From UBA11612 sp964475755 (lineage in GTDB: Bacteria > Pseudomonadota > Alphaproteobacteria > Rhodospirillales > Rhodospirillaceae), in assembly GCA_964475755.1 (NCBI GenBank), contig CAYYXR010000003.1, positions 62,001-126,000 on the forward strand: a DNA stretch of 64,000 nucleotides, given 5' to 3'. The notes under the pieces are model-generated. The model made no database searches, was not told where the DNA came from, and was given only the letters and a program-made list of their open reading frames with translations. The position numbers and the translations under genes are program-made. Shown piece after piece: positions 8,721 to 16,735 of this stretch. Each line of letters begins with the position of its first letter. The first letter of the stretch is position 1.

Positions 8721-9188
8721 ATGTCAGGCATGCATAGATTATTGATCGCAACAGTTTTGTGCAGCGTTCTGGCGCCCGCCGTTTATGCCGCTGAGAGTGG
8801 CGGTGAGGAAGGTGAGGGTGCGATTGGATATGGCGGCCCTCGGGTGCAGCTCACACCGATCATGGCGCCCTACCAGACGTCAAATGGCGTTCAGTACGAA
8901 GTCCTCACAGTGCGGCTTCAGTTGCCCGAAGGGGAGGAGCGGCCAGGCTGTTGGATGATCCCTATCGTTCACGAAAAAATTCTAATCTATCTCTACAACG
9001 CGAACCTGACGCAGGCCGATTTTCGGGGACAGAGGCGGGAAGTTCTCAGAAAAAATCTTTTTGACGAAATTATTCGGCAAACAGATCGAAGCCTTTATAC
9101 GAACCTGACTCTTGTGGACGCGAACTCGGAGCCGATCACCCCGGAAACAGACCCGCGCTCCGCGACACTGACCAATCAGTGCAAGTAG
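8721..9188 (+). CDS. Small exported protein, unknown function (faintly FliL-like)
   Basis: 155 residues from ATG 8721, or 152 from 8730. A signal peptide (HRLLIATVLCSVLAPAVYA, cut before AES) predicts a periplasmic protein. The mature part has a Gly-rich acidic start, one beta-rich block (QYEVLTVRLQLP), a helix-forming stretch ending in an amphipathic segment (REVLRKNLFDEIIRQT), a final strand and a lone C-terminal Cys. The order 'strand, helix, helix, strand' is reminiscent of the FliL domain, but this is only a topological impression. It follows tadA by 37 bases and converges with purD. Confidence 0.7.
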   Translation: MSGMHRLLIATVLCSVLAPAVYAAESGGEEGEGAIGYGGPRVQLTPIMAPYQTSNGVQYEVLTVRLQLPEGEERPGCWMIPIVHEKILIYLYNANLTQADFRGQRREVLRKNLFDEIIRQTDRSLYTNLTLVDANSEPITPETDPRSATLTNQCK

Positions 9189-9198
9189 GCCCTTGCGC

Positions 9199-10494
9199 CT
9201 AACCGTTTTTTTCTCGTGCAATAGCGCGCCATCCGATGTCCCGGCGGCAGAACCCACCCGGCCAATCAATCGCATCAACCGCTTGGTAGGCGCGCGCTTG
9301 CGCTTCGGTGACGGATTTGCCCGTCGCGGTAACACCCAATACGCGTCCACCGTTTGCGACAATGACCGGCTTTCCTTCCCGCGTGTCGGCTTTGGTGCCC
9401 GCGTGAAAAACGGTGACGTTCTCGATTTTAGAGGCAGCTTCCAGCCCGCCGATCACGGTGCCTTTCTCCGGCGTGCCGGGATAACCATTGGCCGCCATGA
9501 CCACGACGATGGCGGTTTCCTCCCGCCAGCGCAGATCAAAATTCTCAAGCTGTCCGTCGGCGGCTGCAATCAATGCCGGAAGCAGGTCGGATTTAAGTCG
9601 TGCCATCAGCACTTGGCATTCCGGATCGCCGAAGCGCACATTGAATTCGAGGGTTTTTGGGCCGGCATCGCTGATCATCAGCCCGGCAAATAAGACGCCG
9701 GTAAATGGCATGCCTTCCGCCGCCATCCCCTGGACCGTGGGAAGGATGATTTCTTTCATGATCCGGTCTTGCATGGTGGCGTCAACGACTGGTGCGGGTG
9801 AGTATGCGCCCATACCCCCTGTATTGGGACCTGTGTCACCTTCACCGACGGCTTTGTGATCCTGCGCGGCAACCAGTGGAAGGGCATGTTTGCCGTCAAC
9901 GATTGCAAAAAAACTCGCTTCCTCACCGTCCAGGAATTCCTCTACCACCACTTCATTGCCGGCATCTCCGAACGCTTTGTCGGTCATGATGCTGTCGATG
10001 GCGGCGCAGGCTTCATCCACGGATTGGCATAGGATGACGCCTTTTCCCGCCGCAAGGCCGTCGGCCTTAACAACGATGGGCGCACCTTTCTCTTTTATGA
10101 AATCTTTGGCTTTTGCGGCATCGGTGAACCGCCCATACCAGGCGGTTGGTACGTTGTGGCGGGCCAGAAGGTCTTTCATAAAGCCCTTGGAACCTTCCAG
10201 TTGTGCCGCCTCGGCGCTGGGGCCGAACACCTTAATGCCCGCGTCCTTGAGCCGGTCGGCGAGCCCGGCCACCAGCGGCGCTTCCGGACCGACGACGACA
10301 AAATCGATCTTTTCTTCACGGCAAAACTTCAGAAGGCCGTCGATGTCTTCCGCACCGACGGAGACGCATTTGGCGACGTCCGCTATGCCGGCGTTGCCAG
10401 GCGCGCAGAACAGCGCATCGCACAGCGGGGAGGCGCTGAGGGCCCAGCAGAGGGCGTGCTCCCGTCCGCCGCCGCCTACAACCAGTATTCGCAT
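9199..10494 (-). CDS. purD: Phosphoribosylamine-glycine ligase (GAR synthetase)
   Basis: 431 residues, the standard PurD length. ATG 10494 starts the family N-terminus MRILVVGGGGREHALCWAL. The ATP-grasp core includes PIVVKADGLAAGKGV, VVEEFLDGEEASFFAIVDG, DTGPNTGGMGAYSPAP and LEFNVRFGDPECQ. The enzyme ligates glycine to phosphoribosylamine in step 2 of purine synthesis. A longer in-frame extension up to 10707 overlaps xseA on the other strand and is not credible. It is divergent from xseA with a 64-base gap. Confidence 0.96.
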   Translation of the reverse strand: MRILVVGGGGREHALCWALSASPLCDALFCAPGNAGIADVAKCVSVGAEDIDGLLKFCREEKIDFVVVGPEAPLVAGLADRLKDAGIKVFGPSAEAAQLEGSKGFMKDLLARHNVPTAWYGRFTDAAKAKDFIKEKGAPIVVKADGLAAGKGVILCQSVDEACAAIDSIMTDKAFGDAGNEVVVEEFLDGEEASFFAIVDGKHALPLVAAQDHKAVGEGDTGPNTGGMGAYSPAPVVDATMQDRIMKEIILPTVQGMAAEGMPFTGVLFAGLMISDAGPKTLEFNVRFGDPECQVLMARLKSDLLPALIAAADGQLENFDLRWREETAIVVVMAANGYPGTPEKGTVIGGLEAASKIENVTVFHAGTKADTREGKPVIVANGGRVLGVTATGKSVTEAQARAYQAVDAIDWPGGFCRRDIGWRAIAREKNG

Positions 10495-10558
10495 GGCCAG
10501 TTCCCCGGTTAAGTGTTGTGCCCTGTCCGCCAGCGGGCCGCTGTGGCATAACAGAGCC

Positions 10559-11998
10559 ATGAGCGAGATGCCATCCCCCAGTGCAGCTGCTGATCTGGAG
10601 TCCAATCTTCCGTCGTTCACAGTGACCGAGTTATCGGCGGCTCTTAAAAGAACGGTTGAAGACGCCTTTGGATTCGTGCGGGTGAAAGGCGAAATTTCCC
10701 AGCCCAAGGTCGCAGCCTCCGGCCACTGCTATCTCCGTCTGAAGGACGAAACCGCGGTTCTCGACGCTGTGATCTGGCGCGGCGCCATGCGTAAACTCTC
10801 CATACAGCCGGAAGAGGGTATGGAGGTGGTGGCCTCGGGGCGGCTGACCACCTACGCCGGACGCTCCAGCTATCAAATCGTTATCGAATCCATGGAACTG
10901 GCGGGCGAAGGCGCGCTTCTCAAGCTGCTTGAGGAGCGGCGCAAAAAGCTCGCTGCCGAAGGGCTGTTCGACGAGGTCCGCAAGAAGGACATTCCCTTAT
11001 TGCCTGAGGTGATCGGGGTTGTCACCTCGCCCACGGGCGCTGTTATTCGCGACATTCTTCACCGCATCGCCGACCGGTTTCCACGAAAAGTTCTCGTTTG
11101 GCCGGTAAAGGTCCAAGGTGATGGTGCAGCCGAAGAAATCGCGGCAGCGATCAGAGGGTTCGCTCAATTTAAACGGGACGGGATAGTTCCCCGACCCGAT
11201 GTGCTGATTGTCGCGCGCGGCGGCGGCAGTCTGGAGGATCTTTGGGCATTCAATGAGGAGGTCGTTGTTCGGGCGGCCGCGGCTTCGGACATTCCGCTGA
11301 TATCGGCGGTGGGTCATGAGACGGACTGGACCCTGATAGATCATGCCGCGGATCGGCGAGCACCGACCCCGACGGCCGCCGCCGAGATGGCGGTGCCGGT
11401 GCGCCTTGACCTGTTGGCCGATGTCCAACAAGCGCATGGGCGACTGACGCACGCTATGACTCGCATGCTTCAAGAAAACCGCATTCATCTCGAAGGCCTC
11501 GTGCGCGGCATTCCCCGGCTTGATGTCATTGTCGAGCAAAAGGTCCAGGACCTAGATGTTTTGAGTGGACGGCTTCAACGCGGCCCGGAGACACTTTTGC
11601 AGTCAAAGAAGCAGGAGATGGCCGTGCTTTCAGCACGCCTCAATCTCGACAGTTTCCGGCGCGATATTGTTCGTCATCAACAAGATCTTGCAGCGACCAC
11701 CCGCAGTTTATTGCGCGAAGGCAAAAGAGTGCTTCAGGATAAGGCCACAGAGTTAAAAGGGCTCTCTGCTCGCATAGAATCGGTCGCGCCAAAGCGCGTG
11801 TTGGAGCGCGGCTACGCCATGGTGAAATCGAGTGACGGCAAAGTTGTTTCAAGGGCCTCCGACGCATCGCCAGGTGCGGCGTTGAAAGTTTCGTTCGGCG
11901 ACGGCGATATTGGCGTGCATGTAGATGGCGTGCCGCTCAAACGTACGCGGAGCGGATCGAAAAAGAACGAGGACAAAGATCAGGGGCGCCTGTTGTGA
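10559..11998 (+). CDS. xseA: Exodeoxyribonuclease VII large subunit
   Basis: 479 residues from ATG 10559. An N-terminal OB-fold (FTVTELSAALKRTVEDAFG, VRVKGEISQPKVAASGHCYL) precedes the catalytic domain with GVVTSPTGAVIRDILHRI, VARGGGSLEDLWAFNEE, SAVGHETDWTLIDHAADRRAPTP and a long coiled-coil C-terminal half. With the small subunit XseB (not in this window) it degrades single-stranded DNA to oligonucleotides. The stop overlaps the next gene's GTG start (GTGA, 11995-11998). Confidence 0.96.
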   Translation: MSEMPSPSAAADLESNLPSFTVTELSAALKRTVEDAFGFVRVKGEISQPKVAASGHCYLRLKDETAVLDAVIWRGAMRKLSIQPEEGMEVVASGRLTTYAGRSSYQIVIESMELAGEGALLKLLEERRKKLAAEGLFDEVRKKDIPLLPEVIGVVTSPTGAVIRDILHRIADRFPRKVLVWPVKVQGDGAAEEIAAAIRGFAQFKRDGIVPRPDVLIVARGGGSLEDLWAFNEEVVVRAAAASDIPLISAVGHETDWTLIDHAADRRAPTPTAAAEMAVPVRLDLLADVQQAHGRLTHAMTRMLQENRIHLEGLVRGIPRLDVIVEQKVQDLDVLSGRLQRGPETLLQSKKQEMAVLSARLNLDSFRRDIVRHQQDLAATTRSLLREGKRVLQDKATELKGLSARIESVAPKRVLERGYAMVKSSDGKVVSRASDASPGAALKVSFGDGDIGVHVDGVPLKRTRSGSKKNEDKDQGRLL

Positions 11999-12807
11999 TA
12001 TATCGCGCGATACTTGTCATTTTGGTTTGGGCCTTTCCCGCGTTCGCCGTTGACGTGACGTTGTCGGGCAAACTGGAACAAGGGGGTTTGGTGCTTGGGA
12101 CAGCGCCTGCTGGAAGCAAGATCGCGTATGAAGGTCGCAGTGTGCCGGTTTCCGAAACGGGTACCTTTTTGCTTGGGCTGCACCGCGATGCACCTGCGCG
12201 CGCAGATTTGACGATTGAACTGCCCGGCGGACTCAAGGAAGCCCAAAATTTATCGATTGCACCGCGCGATTGGCATATCGAACGCGTCGATGGTGTGCCG
12301 CAGACGTTAGTAACACCGGACCCAGAGACGGCGGCGAAAATTGCAGCCGATAGCCGGAAAATGGCCGCCGCCCGCGCCCAAGTGAGCCTGACGCCATTTT
12401 ACGAGACTGGATTCTTGCGTCCGGCAGAAGGACGCATCTCAGGCGTTTTTGGCAGCCAGCGTATCCTGAATGGATCGCCCCGCGCTCCGCACTCCGGGCT
12501 CGATATTGCCGCACCGCAGGGCACACCCATACGCGCGACGGCGGACGGTATAGTGTCCCTTTCCGATCCCGATATGACCCTCACAGGCCAAACCGTGTTT
12601 ATCAATCACGGTTTTGGATTGCAGTCCGTCTACATTCACATGAGCGCTATTCACGTTGAGAACGGACAGAGCGTGAAGCAAGGGGACGTCATCGGCGAAA
12701 TAGGAATGACGGGGCGGGCGACCGGCCCGCATTTGCATTTCGGCGTGACGTGGTTCGATACGCGCCTGGATCCTGAAACTGTATTGACTGTCCTGCCGGT
12801 AAATTAA
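11995..12807 (+). CDS. Exported M23 (LytM-type) peptidase
   Basis: 270 residues with an N-terminal signal peptide (IYRAILVILVWAFPAFA) and an N-terminal beta domain of about 110 residues. The peptidase M23 domain follows: PHSGLDIAAPQGTPIRA (HxxxD zinc ligands), VFINHGFGLQSVYIHM and GPHLHFGVTW (HxH). All zinc ligands are present, so it should be an active endopeptidase cutting peptidoglycan cross-bridges, rather than a degenerate activator of the EnvC/NlpD kind. The start is GTG 11995, coupled to xseA. It converges with lpxK; the two stops share TTAA. Confidence 0.9.
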   Translation: MIYRAILVILVWAFPAFAVDVTLSGKLEQGGLVLGTAPAGSKIAYEGRSVPVSETGTFLLGLHRDAPARADLTIELPGGLKEAQNLSIAPRDWHIERVDGVPQTLVTPDPETAAKIAADSRKMAAARAQVSLTPFYETGFLRPAEGRISGVFGSQRILNGSPRAPHSGLDIAAPQGTPIRATADGIVSLSDPDMTLTGQTVFINHGFGLQSVYIHMSAIHVENGQSVKQGDVIGEIGMTGRATGPHLHFGVTWFDTRLDPETVLTVLPVN

Positions 12808-13790
12808 GTCCGCACTCTCGCAGACTCGAGGGCCCGATCCAATAGTTTGTCGAGTGCGCCGGGGTCTTCCCATTCAACATCCACCGATAGCACGTTGACC
12901 TGTTGCCGTTGATCCGGATCAAGGCGGACCGCGTCTTTCATTGTTGTGATTGGGACTGCGCCGATGGAAAAGGCCTCGTCCAGTATGGTTTGAATATCCG
13001 CGCCGGCGTATCCGTAATGATCACCAAAAGGGTGCGCAGAGACAACGCGCGCGCCGATACCGGCTAGCGCCTGGAAAAAATTAATTGGATCTCCAATACC
13101 GGCAAACGCGACAACCTTCTCGCCCTTCAAATATTTTGCTTCTGGTCCTGGAACCAACTGCGCCCGCAAAATGGGCGTGTATTTTGAAATACCCGCCGAT
13201 AGCTGATGTGGATCGCCGCCCATGACAATTGCAGCGTCTGCACGCCTGAGTCCGCTTTCGGCCGGCTCACGTAGTGGTCCGGCCGGTGTAATGCGGCCGT
13301 TGCCAAATCCAATCCGGCCGTTAATGGAAACCAGTGATAAGTCCTTGGCCAAGCTGGGATGCTGATGTCCGTCGTCCATCACCAAGACGTCCGCACCATC
13401 TTTGATCGCTTCGAGCGCTGCGAGTGCACGTTTTGCCGAAACCCATGTGGGTGTCGTCACGGCGTGCAATAGGGCTTCGTCTCCCACGTCTTCAAATGTA
13501 TGGAGTCGGGAATCCACTTTAAGCGGTCCCTTGAGTTTGCCCCCATACCCTCGTAACAAAATAGCGGGCCGATTGCCGCGCTGACGCAATCTTTCTGCAA
13601 TAGAGGCAGCTATAGGGGTTTTGCCGGTCCCGCCGACGGTGAGGTTCCCGACGCATATGACCGGCACATTCACTCGTAGTGGCCGTGCGCTTTTGATTTT
13701 ATGCGTCGTAATTGAACCGATAATGCGACCTATAGGGTCCAAAAACCGCGCAAGTACATTATCGGAAAACCAAAATGAGGGAGGAGTCAC
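12804..13790 (-). CDS. lpxK: Tetraacyldisaccharide 4'-kinase
   Basis: 328 residues. The P-loop CVGNLTVGGTGKTP and LLRGYGGKLKGPL are diagnostic of LpxK, which phosphorylates the 4' position of the lipid A disaccharide at the inner face of the inner membrane. DVLVMDDGHQHPSL supplies the Walker B region. The N-terminal segment (FWFSDNVLARFLDPIGRIIG) is the membrane-associating helix. The start is GTG 13790, overlapping the stop of the DUF374 gene (GTGA). Kdo transferase waaA, usually next to these two genes in alphaproteobacteria, is absent here. Confidence 0.95.
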   Translation of the reverse strand: MTPPSFWFSDNVLARFLDPIGRIIGSITTHKIKSARPLRVNVPVICVGNLTVGGTGKTPIAASIAERLRQRGNRPAILLRGYGGKLKGPLKVDSRLHTFEDVGDEALLHAVTTPTWVSAKRALAALEAIKDGADVLVMDDGHQHPSLAKDLSLVSINGRIGFGNGRITPAGPLREPAESGLRRADAAIVMGGDPHQLSAGISKYTPILRAQLVPGPEAKYLKGEKVVAFAGIGDPINFFQALAGIGARVVSAHPFGDHYGYAGADIQTILDEAFSIGAVPITTMKDAVRLDPDQRQQVNVLSVDVEWEDPGALDKLLDRALESARVRT

Positions 13791-14512
13791 GCACTGTGTC
13801 CCGTTGGCTCGCCCACGATGGCGGGGTCCATTGGCCGGTGTCCGGCAAGTTTATCAGCGAGGGCGCTTACGTGGTTCAAGGATGCTTCCAGTTGGAGGCG
13901 CAAGTCTTCTGTACTTTTTTCATCTGTTTCGCGAGGTGCAAATATCGGATCTCCCCATACCATGGCCCCGCGCCCAAAAGGTACAGGCACAATGAGTCGG
14001 TCCCAGGTGTTCAGCACACGGCGGCGCGAGACCGAAATGGACGCGGGAAGTATAGGTGCGCCGGAAAGCCGGGCGAGCGCAATGGCGCCATCACGGGCGC
14101 GCATGCGCGGCCCACGCGGTCCATCCGGCGTGATGCCCACACTTTCCCCAGCGCGAAGGCGCTGCAGGAGAGATCGGAGAGCATCCGTCCCGCCGCGCGT
14201 CGAGGAGCCTGCGACAGTGCTGATCCCGAAATATTTGACGGCGCGCGATATCAGGCGCCCGTCGGGATGCGCGGAGATCAGCATGTGGAATGGTTTTCGG
14301 GATTGCCAGCACATTGGCATCATGGCGAGCCGGTTGTGCCAGAACGCAACTATAACCGGCGACCTGCCTTGCCATGCTTCATGAACCACGGCTTCATTTT
14401 CCGTCGACCAGTAGGTCGTAGATTTGAGCGCGTGCACCATACCCGCGATGGCGCCTGCAGCGACGCTTTGCACAAATGCCGTGCGGCCGATCTTTTTCGT
14501 AAATGCGCCCAA
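13787..14512 (-). CDS. DUF374 lysophospholipid acyltransferase family protein
   Basis: 241 residues. PVIVAFWHNRLAMMP (the H-N-R variant of the acyltransferase HxxxxD motif), FGISTVAGSSTRGG and GITPDGPRGPRM are the hallmarks of DUF374, a branch of the PlsC/LPLAT superfamily. Genes of this branch usually sit with waaA and lpxK, suggesting a role in lipid A or other envelope-lipid acylation, but the substrate is unproven. Here it is directly upstream of lpxK and coupled to it by a four-base overlap. Confidence 0.88.
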   Translation of the reverse strand: MGAFTKKIGRTAFVQSVAAGAIAGMVHALKSTTYWSTENEAVVHEAWQGRSPVIVAFWHNRLAMMPMCWQSRKPFHMLISAHPDGRLISRAVKYFGISTVAGSSTRGGTDALRSLLQRLRAGESVGITPDGPRGPRMRARDGAIALARLSGAPILPASISVSRRRVLNTWDRLIVPVPFGRGAMVWGDPIFAPRETDEKSTEDLRLQLEASLNHVSALADKLAGHRPMDPAIVGEPTGHSA

Positions 14513-14633
14513 ATCCCACCGTGTTCGCTACATTCGATGGGCAGACAATAAAAGAGATTCGGTGCGGTGAGAATGCCGGAGTGTCGGCTATATGGCGGAC
14601 TCTCTATAGATGTGATGGAAAATGGGCGCGATT

Positions 14634-15701
14634 TCAGCGTGTCGTGACGGCCACTGTTTCCTCAGGCTCAGCAGGACTCGCGTCGGGTTTGAAAAATTGT
14701 TCGCTGTCGAACGGGCATACGTTGGACAAGAATTGGGCGACGCTGGCACCCCAGGAAAATTTTTGGGCATGTGCCCGGCACTCTATGGGTGACGCCGATA
14801 GGGCTTTGTTCACTGCAATACTGAGATCGTCATGCAAACACCCGACTGGCGCGTCACCAATAACGTCTAAAGGCCCAGCCACGGGGTATGCAGCCACCGG
14901 CACGCCGCATGCCAGAGCTTCCAGCAGGACCAATCCAAACGTGTCGGTGAGGCTGGGAAACACAAACACATCTGCTGCGGCGAAATGCCCGGCAAGGTCT
15001 TCGCCTTCCTTCACGCCGACAAAGATGACATTGGGATATTTTTTCGATAGATGCTGAAGCTGAGGCCCATCACCCACAACGATTTTGGTGCCGGGGTTGT
15101 TGAGCCTCAGAAACGCTTCGATATTTTTCTCAACGGCAACGCGCCCGACATATAGAGAGATGGGCCGAGGGAAATCGAGAAAGTCTTTATCTCTTGGTCT
15201 AAAGAGATTTGTATCTACGCCGCGACTCCATCGCTTAATGTTTTTAAAGCCGTAATGCGCCAATTCATTCTCTACGCTATCGGTCGCAACCATAATGCCT
15301 TTGGATGGAGCATGAAAACGATGCATGAAGCCGTAAGTCCACTCAACAGGGACTTTGAATCGGGCGTTCAAGTATTCAGGAAATTTCGTATGAAACGCTG
15401 TGGTAAAGGGAATGCCGCGTTTTAGGCAGTATTTTCGCGCGGCCATGCCCAACGGGCCTTCAGTTGCGATATGAATGACGCACGGGCTAAATCCCTCAAT
15501 TGTCCTGGCTATTTTCCTCCGTGGAAACAGAGCTAGACGAATTTCCGGATACGTCGGACAGGGGGCGCTGCGAAACTGATCCGGCGATATGGTGATCGTT
15601 TCGTGGCCCGCTTCTATAAGATGGCTTTTCAGTGTTGTGAGTGTTCTGACGACGCCATTGACTTGAGGGTGCCAAGCGTCGGTGACGATGAGTATTCGCA
15701 T
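14634..15701 (-). CDS. GT4-family glycosyltransferase, probably of membrane glycolipid synthesis
   Basis: 355 residues. MRILIVTDAWHPQVNGVVRT is the typical GT-B N-terminus; VATDSVENELAHYG, LYVGRVAVEKN, VVGDGPQ and SLTDTFGLVLLEALACG (the E-x7-E retaining motif) follow. It resembles the diacylglycerol-directed glycosyltransferases that sit beside plcP in alphaproteobacteria. In those, the diacylglycerol left after phospholipid head-group removal is glycosylated. The start overlaps the end of the plcP-like gene by 73 bases, and both N- and C-termini look genuine. This coupling supports joint function. Confidence 0.85.
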   Translation of the reverse strand: MRILIVTDAWHPQVNGVVRTLTTLKSHLIEAGHETITISPDQFRSAPCPTYPEIRLALFPRRKIARTIEGFSPCVIHIATEGPLGMAARKYCLKRGIPFTTAFHTKFPEYLNARFKVPVEWTYGFMHRFHAPSKGIMVATDSVENELAHYGFKNIKRWSRGVDTNLFRPRDKDFLDFPRPISLYVGRVAVEKNIEAFLRLNNPGTKIVVGDGPQLQHLSKKYPNVIFVGVKEGEDLAGHFAAADVFVFPSLTDTFGLVLLEALACGVPVAAYPVAGPLDVIGDAPVGCLHDDLSIAVNKALSASPIECRAHAQKFSWGASVAQFLSNVCPFDSEQFFKPDASPAEPEETVAVTTR

Positions 15702-16579
15702 TCTTTTGCCTTGGTTGTGGCTTCTAACGGTATGCGCGGACGCCCTTTTACCGGAGATAGGTTTGGAAGTTCCGGCTGTTGCTCCGCTTCAACTTCTTCG
15801 ATGTTTTTCTGATCAGGTATAAAGCCGCGCATGTCGGCCCAATTTAGAATTTCCCAGCGGCCGTCAAAGTGCTCGACAAGCGCCGTGCAGCTTTCGACCC
15901 AATCGCCGTCGTTCATGTAAGCAACGCCATCAATGTTCTTCATCTCGGCGTGGTGGATGTGACCGCATATCACGCCGTCGGCGCCCTTCTCGCGCGCCAT
16001 GCGCGCCATCGCTTCCTCGTAATTCGAGATAAATTGAACGGCGTTCTTGACTTTGTGTTTTAGGTATTTGGATAGGGACCAGTACGGCAGGCCCATTGCG
16101 CGGCGCATGGCGTTGTACCAATTGTTTAGAGTGAGCGCCGCGACGTAGGCTTTATCGCCAAGAATGGCGAGCCACTTGGCGTAAATCATAACGCCGTCGC
16201 ATTCATCGCCGTGTGCCACAAGAAAACGGCGGCCATCGGCCGCCGTATAAATGGCATCACGCCGTACCTTTATCTCTCCGAATTCAAGATTGAGAAAATC
16301 TCGGGCGAACTCATCGTGATTACCCGGAACGTAGTAAACGTCGGTGCCTTTTCGAGCTTTACGCAGAACCTTTTGCACAACGTCGTTGTGCGATTGCGCC
16401 CAAAACCAGTTTTTCTTCAAGCGCCATCCATCAACGATGTCGCCCACAAGATAAAGCACGTCCGACTCTGTGTGCTTCAAAAAATCGAGAAGGAAATCAG
16501 CTTTGCAGCCGCGCGTGCCCAAATGAATATCGGAAATAAATACGGCCCGATACCTGAGCTGACTAGATATTGCGCGCAA
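15629..16579 (-). CDS. plcP: PlcP-like metallophosphoesterase (phospholipase C type, membrane lipid remodelling)
   Basis: 316 residues with a complete calcineurin-like metal site: FISDIHLGT, VGDIVDGW, PGNHDEF, VAHGDECD and CGHIHHA. The family is often labelled UDP-2,3-diacylglucosamine diphosphatase (LpxH-like), but the pattern LGTRGC..LLDFLKH, the SHNDVVQKVLRKARKG helix and MNDGDWVESCTALVEH match, from memory, Sinorhizobium meliloti PlcP. That enzyme removes phospholipid head groups under phosphate limitation. The neighbouring glycosyltransferase and diacylglycerol-kinase-like gene support PlcP over LpxH. The start is TTG 16579, preceded by AGGGA 7 bases upstream. A C-terminal extension of about 60 residues lies beyond the domain. 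Confidence 0.75.
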   Translation of the reverse strand: MRAISSQLRYRAVFISDIHLGTRGCKADFLLDFLKHTESDVLYLVGDIVDGWRLKKNWFWAQSHNDVVQKVLRKARKGTDVYYVPGNHDEFARDFLNLEFGEIKVRRDAIYTAADGRRFLVAHGDECDGVMIYAKWLAILGDKAYVAALTLNNWYNAMRRAMGLPYWSLSKYLKHKVKNAVQFISNYEEAMARMAREKGADGVICGHIHHAEMKNIDGVAYMNDGDWVESCTALVEHFDGRWEILNWADMRGFIPDQKNIEEVEAEQQPELPNLSPVKGRPRIPLEATTKAKECEYSSSPTLGTLKSMASSEHSQH

Positions 16580-16670
16580 TGGGTGATCCCTAAATAAATG
16601 TGCGGTGCGCGGCTTGGATATATGTTATGTGGACTCGCCTGACTAGAGTCTGGGCAGGCATCTTCTTCAA

Positions 16671-16700
16671 CTGTTCACGTTGCTGAAACGGAACTGTCAT
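16671..16700 (+). promoter_or_regulatory. Candidate Pho box array
   Basis: In the intergenic region between plcP and the kinase-like gene, CTGTTCAC (16671-16678), CTGAAAC (16683-16689) and CTGTCAT (16694-16700) follow each other with roughly 11-12 base periodicity. The last two form a 7-4-7 unit (CTGAAAC-GGAA-CTGTCAT) close to the PhoB consensus CTGTCAT-n4-CTGTCAT. They point toward the plus-strand gene. An AATTAA 10 bases downstream (16711-16716) could be the -10. No PhoB binding is proven. Confidence 0.5.
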
Positions 16701-16735
16701 TTTCGATCTGAATTAAGCCAATTTTGGAGTTCGAC

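Noticed and set aside
9890..10558. N-terminal extension of xseA by about 223 codons
   Set aside because: The extension is antisense to purD and lacks family similarity; the normal XseA N-terminus begins just after ATG 10559.
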